Part shown: one piece after another, positions 1 to 8,634 of the stretch
Numbering within the stretch: position 1 is the first letter of the stretch
Layout: every line of letters starts with the position of its first letter
Source of the DNA: Bacteroidales bacterium
GTDB taxonomy: Bacteria > Bacteroidota > Bacteroidia > Bacteroidales > UBA7960
DNA: 33,873 nucleotides
Direction: 5' to 3'
Assembly: GCA_007122505.1 (NCBI GenBank)
Contig: SKTQ01000041.1
Location: 1 to 33,873 of the forward strand
Position numbers and translations under genes: made by a program
The notes under the pieces: generated by a model
Told to the model about the DNA's origin: nothing
Database searches by the model: none
What the model saw: the letters and a program-made list of their open reading frames with translations, nothing else

Positions 1-1179
1 ATTACCTTTGGTGGATTCATTAAAAGCGACTTCTTTTATGATTCCCGTCAGGCCGAATCCCTCCGGGAAGGGCATTTCCTTTTATGGCCTAAAAAACCTT
101 TATTTGATGAGGATAACAAAGATATTTACGATGCATCCAGTTTTAACTTCCTGTCGATCCAAACCCGCTTGAATTTTACGGTTACGGCACCTGAGTTTTT
201 TGGATTCAGAACTTACGGTCATGTGGAAGGAGCCTTTTTCGGGAATATTGAGTCAGATATAAACGGTTTTCGGTTGCGCCATGCTTTTGTAAGTTTTGAA
301 CGCAACAAAACAGAGCTTTTATTCGGACAGTTCTGGAACCCCATGCTTTTGCCGTTTTGCTTCCCTCATGTTGTTTCGTTTAATACGGGCAGCCCCTTTC
401 AGCCATTTTCAAGAAACCCACAGATACGCCTGACCCAAAAGGCAGGTGATTTCCGATTCATTGCTGCTGCTTTGTCGCAACGAGATTTTGCGAGTGTTGG
501 CCCCGACGGTCGCAGCTCCTCATACCTGCGCAACGCCGCCATGCCGGATATGCACATGCAGGTACACTACCATTACAACAAAGAACAATCGATGCCACAA
601 GTCATATTCGGGGGAGGCATTGCCTATAAAGAAATTGCTCCGTCACTCGTTACAACAAATAACTATATCACGGATGCTGCAGTAGCCGGTTTTTCATACA
701 TGGGATTTGCAAAGACAACTTTTGAGCATTTTACTGTAAATGTCCAATACCTGATGGGGCAAAACCTAACAGATTTGTTACAGATTGGAGGTTATGGGGT
801 CAGTAATATTGTTGATGAGGCCAAAGGTTTTGTGGAATATGCACCAATACGCACGCAAACATATTGGCTTGATATGTACACCAATGGACAAACCATACAA
901 GTTGGCCTTTTTATAGCCAGGTCAGAAAATATGGGCGCAACCAAAAACCTGGTTGAAGGAACAGCTGTAACCGGATTTGGAACAGATATCGGATCACTAT
1001 ATCGCATCTCACCGCGACTGATCATCAACTCCGGCAAAGCACGATTTGCGCTGGAATGTGAATATACAGCTGCAGCCTTTGGCACAGTAAACATTGCTGA
1101 AAACAGCAAAGGCATTCCGCTGAACACCGAAACGGTAAACAATCTTCGCTTATTACTTGGAGTGTATTTATTTCTTTAA
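1..1179 (+). CDS. Outer-membrane porin, DcaP-like (5' end cut by window edge)
   Basis: The reading frame is open from base 1 to the TAA at 1177, so the start codon and signal peptide lie outside the window. The visible 392 residues alternate hydrophobic and polar residues as amphipathic beta strands do. The first visible stretch (Phe-Gly-Gly-Phe-Ile-Lys-Ser-Asp then Tyr-Asp-Ser-Arg-Gln) resembles the first strand of DcaP-type trimeric porins, and the protein ends in strand-like LLLGVYLFL. The inferred role is diffusion of small, probably anionic, solutes across the outer membrane; the substrate cannot be read from the sequence. A metallophosphoesterase gene follows after 21 nt, so the two are probably co-transcribed. 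The TTG at 169 is not a credible start because coding continues upstream. Confidence is high for an outer-membrane barrel and moderate for the DcaP family. Confidence 0.75.
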   Translation: MTFGGFIKSDFFYDSRQAESLREGHFLLWPKKPLFDEDNKDIYDASSFNFLSIQTRLNFTVTAPEFFGFRTYGHVEGAFFGNIESDINGFRLRHAFVSFERNKTELLFGQFWNPMLLPFCFPHVVSFNTGSPFQPFSRNPQIRLTQKAGDFRFIAAALSQRDFASVGPDGRSSSYLRNAAMPDMHMQVHYHYNKEQSMPQVIFGGGIAYKEIAPSLVTTNNYITDAAVAGFSYMGFAKTTFEHFTVNVQYLMGQNLTDLLQIGGYGVSNIVDEAKGFVEYAPIRTQTYWLDMYTNGQTIQVGLFIARSENMGATKNLVEGTAVTGFGTDIGSLYRISPRLIINSGKARFALECEYTAAAFGTVNIAENSKGIPLNTETVNNLRLLLGVYLFL

Positions 1180-1200
1180 TATTAGACAAGGAAGAAACAG

Positions 1201-1947
1201 ATGAAACTGGGGCTCATTTCAGATATCCATGAGGACATAGTCTCTTTGCAAAAAGGGCTTGACCTTCTGTATAAAGAGCATTGTGATCAGATCATTTGCC
1301 TCGGCGACATTATCGGTTTCAGCAACCCGTATTATCCATATGGTGATACAAAAGACGCAAATGCCTGCATTGACCTGGTAAGGAAACATTGCTCAATTGT
1401 CGTCCCGGGCAACCATGATCTTTTTTCCGTTGGCAGAATTCCTGAGTTTAATGCCGGTATTGAATATCCCGATGATTGGTTTAGTCTGGATATATCGGTC
1501 CGTTTGGATTTAATGAAAAATAAAATATGGCTCTATGAAAAAGAGATAATACCGGAATTGACCGAAGAAAACATGCAGTATTTACAATCTTTGGCCGAGC
1601 ACCGGGTGCTTCAGGTTGATGGTTTCAATGTCCTGTTTACACATTTCCTTTATCCTGACGTGTCAGGCTCTTTGCGCAAAAGAATTGATGATATCTATGA
1701 CTACAGAATGCATTTTTTGTTTATGCGGGAAAATAATTGTAAATTGTCATTTGCCGGTCACATGCATAAAGAAGGGTTTGAAGTGATCAATATGCAGGGC
1801 TACCGTGAGTATCGTTTCAAGAAAAAAAGGTTGCAAAAAACAGAGACATTTGTCGGTTTGCCTTCGCTGGCTTCCGGCAGAAATAGAAACGGAGTCGCAA
1901 TATTTGACACAGAAAGTTATGAACTCCATGCATTCAGAATAAAATAA
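1201..1947 (+). CDS. Calcineurin-like metallophosphoesterase
   Basis: A 248-residue cytoplasmic protein with the full set of metal ligands of the calcineurin-like phosphoesterase superfamily: DIH at residues 8-10, GDIIG at 35-39, GNHD at 70-73, a His in FTHF near 148 and GHMH at 186-189. It most resembles the short YfcE/MJ0936-type members, which hydrolyse phosphodiesters with two bound metals; the natural substrate is unknown. The ATG at 1201 follows a good purine-rich ribosome site (AAGGAAG at about 1189-1195). The porin gene ends 21 nt upstream and the receptor gene starts 11 nt downstream, which suggests one transcript. A role in turning over a nucleotide or nucleotidylated product of the downstream DUF294 protein is attractive but is pure inference. 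Confidence 0.88.
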   Translation: MKLGLISDIHEDIVSLQKGLDLLYKEHCDQIICLGDIIGFSNPYYPYGDTKDANACIDLVRKHCSIVVPGNHDLFSVGRIPEFNAGIEYPDDWFSLDISVRLDLMKNKIWLYEKEIIPELTEENMQYLQSLAEHRVLQVDGFNVLFTHFLYPDVSGSLRKRIDDIYDYRMHFLFMRENNCKLSFAGHMHKEGFEVINMQGYREYRFKKKRLQKTETFVGLPSLASGRNRNGVAIFDTESYELHAFRIK

Positions 1948-1958
1948 ATCTTCACCCC

Positions 1959-4418
1959 ATGAGAGATGTATTTTTTATAAAAATAATAGTGCCAGCAATC
2001 TTGATCATCGTGCTGTTTGTATTTTCATTCTACCTCATCTTTCTTCCCATGGTGGAAAGAGGTTTTATGGACAGAAAAAAGGAGATGATCATGGAGCTGA
2101 CCAATTCAGCGCTGAGCGTAATAGATGAATATTATCTCGAAATTGAAAGGGGGAATCTTACGGAAGAAGTTGCCAAAGAGATGGCCATCAACCGGATAAA
2201 GTATATTCGTTATGGAGATGAAGGAAAGGATTATTTCTGGATCACCAATATGGTACCTGAGATGATCATGCACCCTTTCAGAACAGACCTCAACGGAACA
2301 GACATCTCGGATTATACAGACCCGGAAGGCACCAGGCTTTTTTATGAAGCGGTGAGAAAAGTAAAAGACAACGGGGAAGGTTATATCGATTATTATTGGC
2401 AATGGAAGGATGATAGCACTCGAATTGTTCCGAAGCTCTCTTTTGTTAAAGGGTTTGAACCCTGGGGCTGGATTGTTGGGACGGGGATATATCTCGAGGA
2501 CGTGAATGAGGAAATAAAAGCCATTGGAGGCAGGCTTGTTCGCATAACCCTGGTCATCATACTGCTGATCGCCATAATCGTTTTTTATATCACCAGGCAG
2601 AGCCTTATCATTGAAAATAAACGGATCGATGCGGAGAAAGAACTAATTCAATCACAGTTGAAATATAAGATGCTGGTAGAGGCATCTTCTGACAGCACCC
2701 TGATGTGGCTGGACGGAAAGCTGATCTATTACAATCAACCCATTCTGCGCCAGACAGGATATTCAGCCGGGGAGCTTTTGAAAAAGCAAATGGATGATCT
2801 TTTTACTATTCAGGATGAGTCTGTTAACGCCTTTTGTGATCGTGTAGATCAAAGCCGGAATACAGAAGCGATGCTTCGCACCAAAAGCGGAAAAGAAATT
2901 AGCGTTGTGATTACAATATCCAATATAGAGATCAGTGGGAAACGCGGTTTTATTTTTATCATTAAAGACGTAACCAGGCATTTGCTGCGTGACAGGTCTG
3001 AACAGATGCTGGAGGAAGAGTTAAGAACTGCTCTGACAATTATGAATGCTTCTGTGAATCTTTTTCTGCGTGAACCGGAAACTATTGACATGGATATGTC
3101 TGTTGAAGATGCCGGTATTCTGATGATAAGAAAACAAACAGACCTGCTTTTTGTGACGAAAAACGCAAAAGATATAGTAGGGGTAATTACCGGTGATGCA
3201 TTAATTGTGGAAGTATTGGGCACCAATACAGGTCTAAACCGAAAAGTTTTCAGCATCATGAGGTCTCCGGTGCATTTTGTTGATGAAAAGGCGTTGCTTT
3301 TTGAAGCTTTGCTGCTCATGGAGAAATGGCGCACCGAATATTTGACCGTTAAAAATGAAAAAAATCAGACGAGTGGTTATATTACAAAGCAGGATCTGTG
3401 TGAGGCCCAGCAAAATGTGTCCATGCTTTTGGTAAAAAGAATAGAAAAAGCTGAGTTGATTGGGCAACTTCAGGGTTTGTATGATAAACTGCCCGGAATA
3501 TTGTCATTGCTGCTTAGTTCTGACTCACAATCCAGAAATGTGGCACGCATATCAACGGTTATTTCGGATGCCATTGCGAGCCGCGTTATTGAACTCCTTA
3601 TTGAGAAAACTGGTCCTCCACCGGTAAAATTTGCATTTGTAGCCCTGGGAAGCGATGGGAGGGAGGAACAAACCCTGAAAACCGACCAGGATAATGCCAT
3701 CATATTCCAGGGTCAGCACAAAGAAGAAGTGCATACATATTTTCTTGATCTGGCCAAAAAAATAAACAAATGGCTGAATGAGATCGGTTATGAGTTTTGT
3801 AAAGGTAAAGTGATGGCCAGTAATCCTAAGTGGTGTCAGCCAATTTCACAATGGAAAGAATATTTCAGAGAATGGGTTGAAAACAGTGATCCGGAAAGCA
3901 TCCTGGATACTTCAATCTTTTTTGACATGCGCTTTGTGTATGGAGAGCCATCGCTTGTATCTGAGCTAAAAGACGAGATTAAGAAAACAACAGATGCAAA
4001 AGCTGTATTTTTCTCTCATCTGGCACAGTCAGTGCATCGTACGAAACCGGTTGCTTTTTCTGAAAAACTGGAATCAATTGACATTAAAAGAGCCATGCTG
4101 CCCATTGTCGGTTTTGCCCGTGTGTATGCTTTAAAAAACAAATTGAGTGAAACCAATACAGTATTCAGGCTAAGAGGTATAACAGCTTCCGAAAAGATAA
4201 ACCCCTCATTCATTCAGGAAATCATCAATGCTTATGAATACCTGATGTATTTGAGGTTCAGATTCCAAACAAAAAAGATTCAGAACAATGATGCCCCCGA
4301 CAATAATCTTTATTTGGCGTCATTAAGCAATATAGAAAAAGCTACATTGAAGGCCGCTCTGAATGAGATTACAGAGATATACGCACAACTTGGGTTTGAC
4401 TTTGAAGCCAATGTGTAA
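1959..4418 (+). CDS. Membrane receptor: sCache_2 - PAS - CBS pair - DUF294 nucleotidyltransferase
   Basis: An 819-residue protein. Residues 8-31 form a membrane helix. Residues 36-185 form a periplasmic single Cache domain (sCache_2-like: KDYFWITN at 90-97, MHPF at 104-107, PWGWIVGTG at 168-176). Residues 191-212 form a second membrane helix. A PAS domain follows at about 232-342, then two CBS-like repeats at about 363-485. Residues about 490-625 match the DUF294/GlnD-type nucleotidyltransferase fold, with GSDGREEQ at 564-571 and Asp576/Asp578 as the metal-binding pair. The rest fits the DUF294 C-terminal helical domain. No kinase, GGDEF, methyl-acceptor or DNA-binding output domain is present, so the nucleotidyltransferase is the likely output. 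CBS pairs usually bind adenine nucleotides. The periplasmic ligand is probably a small carboxylate, as for many sCache_2 domains; this is inference. The gene starts 11 nt after the phosphoesterase gene. Confidence 0.85.
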   Translation: MRDVFFIKIIVPAILIIVLFVFSFYLIFLPMVERGFMDRKKEMIMELTNSALSVIDEYYLEIERGNLTEEVAKEMAINRIKYIRYGDEGKDYFWITNMVPEMIMHPFRTDLNGTDISDYTDPEGTRLFYEAVRKVKDNGEGYIDYYWQWKDDSTRIVPKLSFVKGFEPWGWIVGTGIYLEDVNEEIKAIGGRLVRITLVIILLIAIIVFYITRQSLIIENKRIDAEKELIQSQLKYKMLVEASSDSTLMWLDGKLIYYNQPILRQTGYSAGELLKKQMDDLFTIQDESVNAFCDRVDQSRNTEAMLRTKSGKEISVVITISNIEISGKRGFIFIIKDVTRHLLRDRSEQMLEEELRTALTIMNASVNLFLREPETIDMDMSVEDAGILMIRKQTDLLFVTKNAKDIVGVITGDALIVEVLGTNTGLNRKVFSIMRSPVHFVDEKALLFEALLLMEKWRTEYLTVKNEKNQTSGYITKQDLCEAQQNVSMLLVKRIEKAELIGQLQGLYDKLPGILSLLLSSDSQSRNVARISTVISDAIASRVIELLIEKTGPPPVKFAFVALGSDGREEQTLKTDQDNAIIFQGQHKEEVHTYFLDLAKKINKWLNEIGYEFCKGKVMASNPKWCQPISQWKEYFREWVENSDPESILDTSIFFDMRFVYGEPSLVSELKDEIKKTTDAKAVFFSHLAQSVHRTKPVAFSEKLESIDIKRAMLPIVGFARVYALKNKLSETNTVFRLRGITASEKINPSFIQEIINAYEYLMYLRFRFQTKKIQNNDAPDNNLYLASLSNIEKATLKAALNEITEIYAQLGFDFEANV

Positions 4419-4555
4419 ATTCTCAACTTCTTTGTCCGGTTGCAATGTTCGCAATCGCAAAGCCGATCGGTTATCCCCCCGGTTAGTTTGATTTACACCA
4501 TGAGGTTCATTGGTTGCGCACGGCAAAAAGGGCAGGATTGTTTCAATGAATGATC

Positions 4556-5608
4556 CTAGCGTTTCTGTGCCGGTTGGGTACCCTGGCTGGGGTCGTTGAC
4601 CAAACGCTCCGGCAAAAAGCCAGGAGGGTATTTTGTGACAAAATCATTTCCGAAAAGCCGGTTGTGGATCTGGGTGTTTTTGTAAATATCCCAGTCAAAC
4701 TTGCCATGTTTGCGAAAATACATAGTAATGCCCGAAGACGTCATCACAATAAAAGTGGAATAAAGGATGGCGAGCCACAGCATCTGGCTTTGTACCGGTT
4801 CGTTGAAGCTCAACAGGATGATGGCAAAAGAAACCGGTCCGTTCTGTATCCCGGTTTCCAGTGAAATAGCCCGCTGAAAAATGGGCTTCATCCCGATCAG
4901 TCGCGAAAACCAGTAACCGAAAAAGAAGCCGGCCATACCCAGGCCAATGGTTGCTATATATACCGTGACGGGTGTTTGCAGAAAAAGGCCGCCGTGCCTT
5001 ACAAATGCAGTCAGAATGAGATACAGGATCACAATCACAGCCAAAAACCCGGCCGTGTCTTCCATTGTTTTGGCCCAGCCCGGCGATTTCTTCCTCAGGA
5101 TCATACCCATGATCACCGGCACCAGTACCAGCACAAGCGAGCTGATAATGTTCCCGGTCGGAATAACAAATTCAGTCTCCGCACCAGCGGCACGCATGTC
5201 GGCAGTCAGCTGACTGGTAAAGCCAACTGTGTAGAGACTCAAAATGATGGGCATCATGAACAAAGCCATTACCGTTGAGGCGGTTGTCATGGAAATACTT
5301 AGTGCTACCGATCCTCTTGAAAAATAAGTAAACATATTGGAGGTAGTCCCCCCCGGCAAGCATCCGATCAGTATCAGTGAAATGGCAAAAGCAGGGTGCA
5401 ATTTCAGGATAATGGAGAGACCAAGTGCGATAAGTGGCATCAGGCCAAATTGGGACAGAAAACCGGTTAAAACCCCTTTCGGACTCCGGGCCACCGCCCT
5501 GAAATCATCCACCGTAAGGCTTGCTCCCATCCCAAGCATAATGATAAAAATCATCAATGCCAGCAATATCTGGTCCTGTGCATACAACAATTGTGATGGA
5601 AATTCCAT
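4556..5608 (-). CDS. Bile acid:sodium symporter family (BASS/SBF) transporter
   Basis: A 350-residue inner-membrane protein with about nine or ten hydrophobic helices. It carries the BASS-type N-terminal half (MLGMGASLTVDDF near residues 24-36, then a Pro/Gly-rich helix GCLPGGTTSN near 102-111, the unwound sodium-site region of the family). Members carry organic anions such as bile acids, pyruvate or other carboxylates together with sodium. A hydrophilic C-terminal tail of about 45 residues is unusual and could be regulatory. The ATG lies 6 nt downstream of the acyl-CoA synthetase stop codon, so the two are almost certainly one operon. This context suggests that the carried solute is a carboxylic acid that is then activated to a CoA thioester. 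It converges on the receptor gene, with 137 nt between the stop codons and no obvious terminator hairpin. Confidence 0.88.
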   Translation of the reverse strand: MEFPSQLLYAQDQILLALMIFIIMLGMGASLTVDDFRAVARSPKGVLTGFLSQFGLMPLIALGLSIILKLHPAFAISLILIGCLPGGTTSNMFTYFSRGSVALSISMTTASTVMALFMMPIILSLYTVGFTSQLTADMRAAGAETEFVIPTGNIISSLVLVLVPVIMGMILRKKSPGWAKTMEDTAGFLAVIVILYLILTAFVRHGGLFLQTPVTVYIATIGLGMAGFFFGYWFSRLIGMKPIFQRAISLETGIQNGPVSFAIILLSFNEPVQSQMLWLAILYSTFIVMTSSGITMYFRKHGKFDWDIYKNTQIHNRLFGNDFVTKYPPGFLPERLVNDPSQGTQPAQKR

Positions 5609-5614
5609 GTTTGC

Positions 5615-7555
5615 TTATTTTTTTGGTGAGTGGTTGCTGTATATATCGTTAATTAAGTCTCCGTATTTTTCAGAAACGATATGGCGCTTAATTTTGAAGA
5701 GATTGGTGAGCTCCTTTCCTACTTCAAATTTTTCCGGTAGCAGCCGGAAATCACCAATTCGCTCATAGTTTTTAAACCCCGAAGCGGGGGAAATCAATCG
5801 CCGGATCTCTTTTTTCATGAGCTCTTTCGCTTCCGGAATTTGAACCAGCTCTTGAAGAGATCTGTGTTTTATACCGTTTTTGACAAATTCACAACCATTT
5901 AGCACTACCAGAAGCCCCAGAAACTTTTTGTCCTGTCCTACCACCATGCATTGGTCAATGTACTTGCTTTGCTGCAGATGCATCTCCATGGGCTCGGGTT
6001 CCACATTTTCGCCGCTGGAAAGGACAATGGTGGCTTTCGAGCGCCCCAGTATTTTTAGGCAGTCGTTATAGGTAATCATGCCGAGATCGCCGGTGTGGAA
6101 CCAGCCGTCCCGGATCGCAATTTCAGTGAGGTTTTTTTCTTTGTAATACCCCTTCATAACCTGTGGGCCACGAACCAGTATTTCCCCGCGTTTGCCCCGT
6201 CCTCCAAACTCACATGCTGGATCAGGAAAAAGGGTTTCCCCCGTTTCCGGATCAACAATGCGCAGCTCGGTCTCTTTAATGGGCGGGCCAACCGTGCCGA
6301 CAACAAGGTTAAGCTTGGGACGTACCGATATTACCGGCGATGTCTCTGTCAAACCATAACCTTCAAGAACCGGAATGCCCACATAATTAAAAAACTTGTC
6401 GATATGGATGGGGAGTGCCCCTCCACCCGAGATGGTAGCTGCCAGGGAACCTCCGGCACCCAGGCGGATGCGCTCCAGCACGGCAGCATTAAAAAAGCCG
6501 TACCACGGCAGCACCACTATCCATCGCAAAACGTGAAAGGGCATCAATAGCGATCGCTTCCAGGCAGGCTGCCTTTTAAGTTTCAAGTCTTTATTTGTGA
6601 TGAAGTATTCTGAATTTTTGTATTGTTTTGCCAGGAAGTAGGCAATTTTGAATAGCAATCGCCTGACCGGATGCGACTTTTTGATGTTGGCCAAAATCTT
6701 TTCATGTATCTTTTCCCATAGCCTTGGTGCCGAAGCCATAAACGTGGGCTCCACATTCTGCATATCTTCGCTGAGGGTAATGATTCCCGAATAGTAGGTG
6801 CACCCGCCAAAACTGATGGTGTACATCTCTATGATCCGTTCAAAAACATGCCAGATAGGCAAGACAGACAGGGTGCGGTCTGTGCAGTTGTGGTGTCCCG
6901 GCAGGTTACGGATCTGCGACATCATGTTGTCATGGGTGAGCATCACCCCTTTCGGTGTTCCTGTGGTGCCTGATGTATAAATCAGTGTAAACAGGTCGTC
7001 GGGCCTGATCCCCGCAATCCTTTCTTCCGCCTTTCGATCACCCCGGTTTCGCAGTTCCTCGCCTTTATGGCAAATGTCTTGCATACGCAACACACCTTCC
7101 GGGGGCTCTGCAGCAGGATCCAGCATCACGATATGCCGGAGCGCGGGCAGTTCCTCCTGCAGCTTAAGCAAACGAATGGCAAGCTGCTTAGTTTCGGCAA
7201 AACAGAATGTGATACCTGCATGATCGACGATGTATTTCAACTCCGCATCCGATACATCCCTGCCGCGGGGAACATCAGCAGCACCACAAAGCTGCACGCC
7301 ATAGTCGGCAAGTATCCATTCGTAGCGGTTGTCGCCGAAAAGACCCACATGATCACGCGCTTTCACACCATAAGCGATAAGTCCTGTGGCCAGGTTCAGC
7401 CCCTGCCGGTAAAGCTCTTTATAGGTTACGGGTTGCCACTCTTGTGCAGACTTCCTTGTGGCAAAGGCCGGCATATCATCAAAGCGCTTCGCCGCTTCGC
7501 CGTAGAGCAGCGCAAGATTGTCTGCTTCTGTGCGTTCAAATCTGGCATATTCCAT
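5615..7555 (-). CDS. Long-chain fatty acid-CoA ligase (AMP-forming acyl-CoA synthetase)
   Basis: A 646-residue adenylate-forming enzyme that activates a carboxylic acid with ATP to an acyl-AMP and then forms the CoA thioester. Visible motifs are the phosphate-binding loop YTSGTTGTPKG at residues 193-203, GYGLTETSP at 399-407, the GWFHTGDLG region near 484-492 and the hinge region GRSKATIVLSSGENVEP near 504-520. The length and the insert between residues 290 and 350 fit the FadD15-like long-chain subgroup common in Bacteroidota. No transmembrane signal sequence is seen, so it is cytosolic or membrane-peripheral. It is the first gene of a two-gene operon with the BASS transporter. The start is the ATG at 7555, about 35 nt downstream of a TAnnTTTG promoter element. 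Confidence is high for the family; chain-length preference is inferred only. Confidence 0.92.
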   Translation of the reverse strand: MEYARFERTEADNLALLYGEAAKRFDDMPAFATRKSAQEWQPVTYKELYRQGLNLATGLIAYGVKARDHVGLFGDNRYEWILADYGVQLCGAADVPRGRDVSDAELKYIVDHAGITFCFAETKQLAIRLLKLQEELPALRHIVMLDPAAEPPEGVLRMQDICHKGEELRNRGDRKAEERIAGIRPDDLFTLIYTSGTTGTPKGVMLTHDNMMSQIRNLPGHHNCTDRTLSVLPIWHVFERIIEMYTISFGGCTYYSGIITLSEDMQNVEPTFMASAPRLWEKIHEKILANIKKSHPVRRLLFKIAYFLAKQYKNSEYFITNKDLKLKRQPAWKRSLLMPFHVLRWIVVLPWYGFFNAAVLERIRLGAGGSLAATISGGGALPIHIDKFFNYVGIPVLEGYGLTETSPVISVRPKLNLVVGTVGPPIKETELRIVDPETGETLFPDPACEFGGRGKRGEILVRGPQVMKGYYKEKNLTEIAIRDGWFHTGDLGMITYNDCLKILGRSKATIVLSSGENVEPEPMEMHLQQSKYIDQCMVVGQDKKFLGLLVVLNGCEFVKNGIKHRSLQELVQIPEAKELMKKEIRRLISPASGFKNYERIGDFRLLPEKFEVGKELTNLFKIKRHIVSEKYGDLINDIYSNHSPKK

Positions 7556-7594
7556 AGAGGTATGTGTATATGTAAGTACCAGTTAATCAGGTCG

Positions 7595-7626
7595 CAAATA
7601 TACAACTATTTTAAATAAACATTCAA
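7595..7626 (-). promoter_or_regulatory. Bacteroidota-type promoter for the acyl-CoA synthetase operon
   Basis: On the minus strand TATATTTG (7602-7595) matches the TAnnTTTG -7 consensus. A TTG (7626-7624) lies 21 nt upstream as the -33 element. Predicted transcription starts about 30-40 nt ahead of the ATG at 7555. Confidence 0.55.
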
Positions 7627-7858
7627 GAATTGTTAAATTTTTTTTAAGATTTTTTTTAAAAATCATTCTTAAAAATAAAATGAAAATATTTGCCGGTCAG
7701 ATTCGGATGCAATGTATCCTAAATGCATCGTTCAACTGCTTTTGAAACGGGCCAATACATTCAACGGGCGAGTAAGGGAAAGCGGCGTTCGGTCGCATTC
7801 ACCGTTACAAAAATTGAGGCGGGGAAGAAACCAGCAAAACCACTGAAAGCCTTATTGG
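7627..7858. other. Gene-free stretch between the acyl-CoA synthetase promoter and higA
   Basis: The left part is very AT-rich (runs of T and A around 7630-7680). The right part contains a plus-strand frame starting with ATG at 7723 that runs into the 3' end of higA and encodes a basic segment followed by one hydrophobic helix. I see no family match or ribosome site, and do not call it a gene. It may be the remnant of a gene interrupted when the toxin-antitoxin block arrived. Confidence 0.3.
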
Positions 7859-8161
7859 TTATACTACTTGCTGTGGTGCTTTTATTTTTATCTTTGTCAA
7901 TATATCTTGCTTGTCTTTTTTCTCTTCTTCAATATCATAATCATCCTGAAGGCCAAGCCAAAACTTTGCAGTAGTTCCAAAATATGACGAAAATCTCAGG
8001 GCTGTATCAGCAGTTATTCTCCTTTTACCTTTAATAATCTGTGAAACACGAGTCTGTGGTATTTCGGTATCCTTTGATAATCTGTACGCAGTTATTGAAA
8101 GAGGACGTAAAAACTCCTCAAGTAAAATCTCTCCGGGATGTATATTTGCTAATCTGTTCAT
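7859..8161 (-). CDS. higA: HigA antitoxin, XRE-family repressor
   Basis: A 100-residue protein with the hallmark HigA N terminus (HPGEILLEEFL near residues 8-18), a helix-turn-helix spanning about residues 24-55 (AYRLSKDTEIPQTRVSQIIKG) and the ADTALRFSSYFGTTAKFWLGLQ segment. It is expected to neutralise the HigB ribonuclease by direct binding and to repress its own operon. It follows higB by 18 nt on the same strand, the toxin-first order that is characteristic of higBA. The probable operator is the palindrome at 8501-8517. The start is the ATG at 8161. Confidence 0.93.
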   Translation of the reverse strand: MNRLANIHPGEILLEEFLRPLSITAYRLSKDTEIPQTRVSQIIKGKRRITADTALRFSSYFGTTAKFWLGLQDDYDIEEEKKDKQDILTKIKIKAPQQVV

Positions 8162-8179
8162 TATTAATCCTCCAATTAT

Positions 8180-8455
8180 TTAATGATAATCTGTTATCTC
8201 AACATCGTGTGCATTATTATCAATCCAACGAAATACAATTCTCCATTGGTCATTGACCCTGATGCTATAAAACTCGGAACCTCTTAATTTCTCAAGCCTG
8301 TTGGATGGTGGAATTTTCAAATCAGTCCAATTTTGAGAATTGTTGATCATCCTTAATTTTCTTCTTCCAATCTGCTGTATCTCAAACGGTATCTTTTTTA
8401 CTCGTTCTCCATTCCAAATTTTCCCGGTATCCCTTGAACCAAATGATACAATCAT
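8180..8455 (-). CDS. higB: HigB toxin, RelE-superfamily mRNA endoribonuclease
   Basis: A 91-residue protein of the size expected for HigB. It has the RelE/HigB core: the conserved IPPSNRLEKLRG segment near residues 48-59, followed by EFYSIRVNDQWRIVFRW and a C-terminal VEITDYH that supplies the usual terminal histidine. Family members cleave mRNA at the ribosome when the antitoxin is degraded. It is the first gene of the higBA operon, with the ATG at 8455 and a matching promoter at 8480-8511 on the minus strand. All core residues appear intact, so it is probably functional. Confidence 0.93.
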   Translation of the reverse strand: MIVSFGSRDTGKIWNGERVKKIPFEIQQIGRRKLRMINNSQNWTDLKIPPSNRLEKLRGSEFYSIRVNDQWRIVFRWIDNNAHDVEITDYH

Positions 8456-8479
8456 ATTCTCGTTTTATGATACTAACGT

Positions 8480-8517
8480 CAAAGATAAGCATTTTGTAGC
8501 GAATTATCAAATAATTC
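8480..8517 (-). promoter_or_regulatory. higBA promoter with overlapping operator palindrome
   Basis: Minus-strand TATCTTTG (8487-8480) matches TAnnTTTG and a TTTG (8511-8508) lies 20 nt upstream. A perfect 7-bp inverted repeat GAATTAT-CAA-ATAATTC (8501-8517) covers the -33 element. This is the arrangement expected for HigA autorepression. Confidence 0.65.
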
Positions 8518-8580
8518 TCAGGATGTTAAATTTTTTAATCTCCATTAGATAATGTACCTACCTGTAAGGACTCACAATTA

Positions 8581-8621
8581 TTTTGAAATCTCAGAAATAG
8601 TATATACTTTTGTGATATACT
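8581..8621 (+). promoter_or_regulatory. mazEF-like promoter with overlapping operator palindrome
   Basis: TTTG (8582-8585), a 19-nt spacer and TACTTTTG (8605-8612) match the Bacteroidota promoter consensus. A 7-bp inverted repeat AGTATAT/ATATACT (8599-8605 and 8615-8621, 9-nt spacer) straddles the -7 element, so an antitoxin dimer bound there would block the promoter. Confidence 0.65.
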
Positions 8622-8634
8622 AATTATAAATATT

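Noticed and set aside
4556..4864. Plus-strand 104-codon frame opposite the BASS transporter gene
   Set aside because: It is antisense to a clearly conserved membrane protein and has no family features of its own.
7723..7974. Plus-strand 83-codon frame with one hydrophobic helix
   Set aside because: Its last third runs antisense through the 3' end of higA, it lacks a ribosome site and I recognise no family. It may be a remnant, but it is not supported as a gene.
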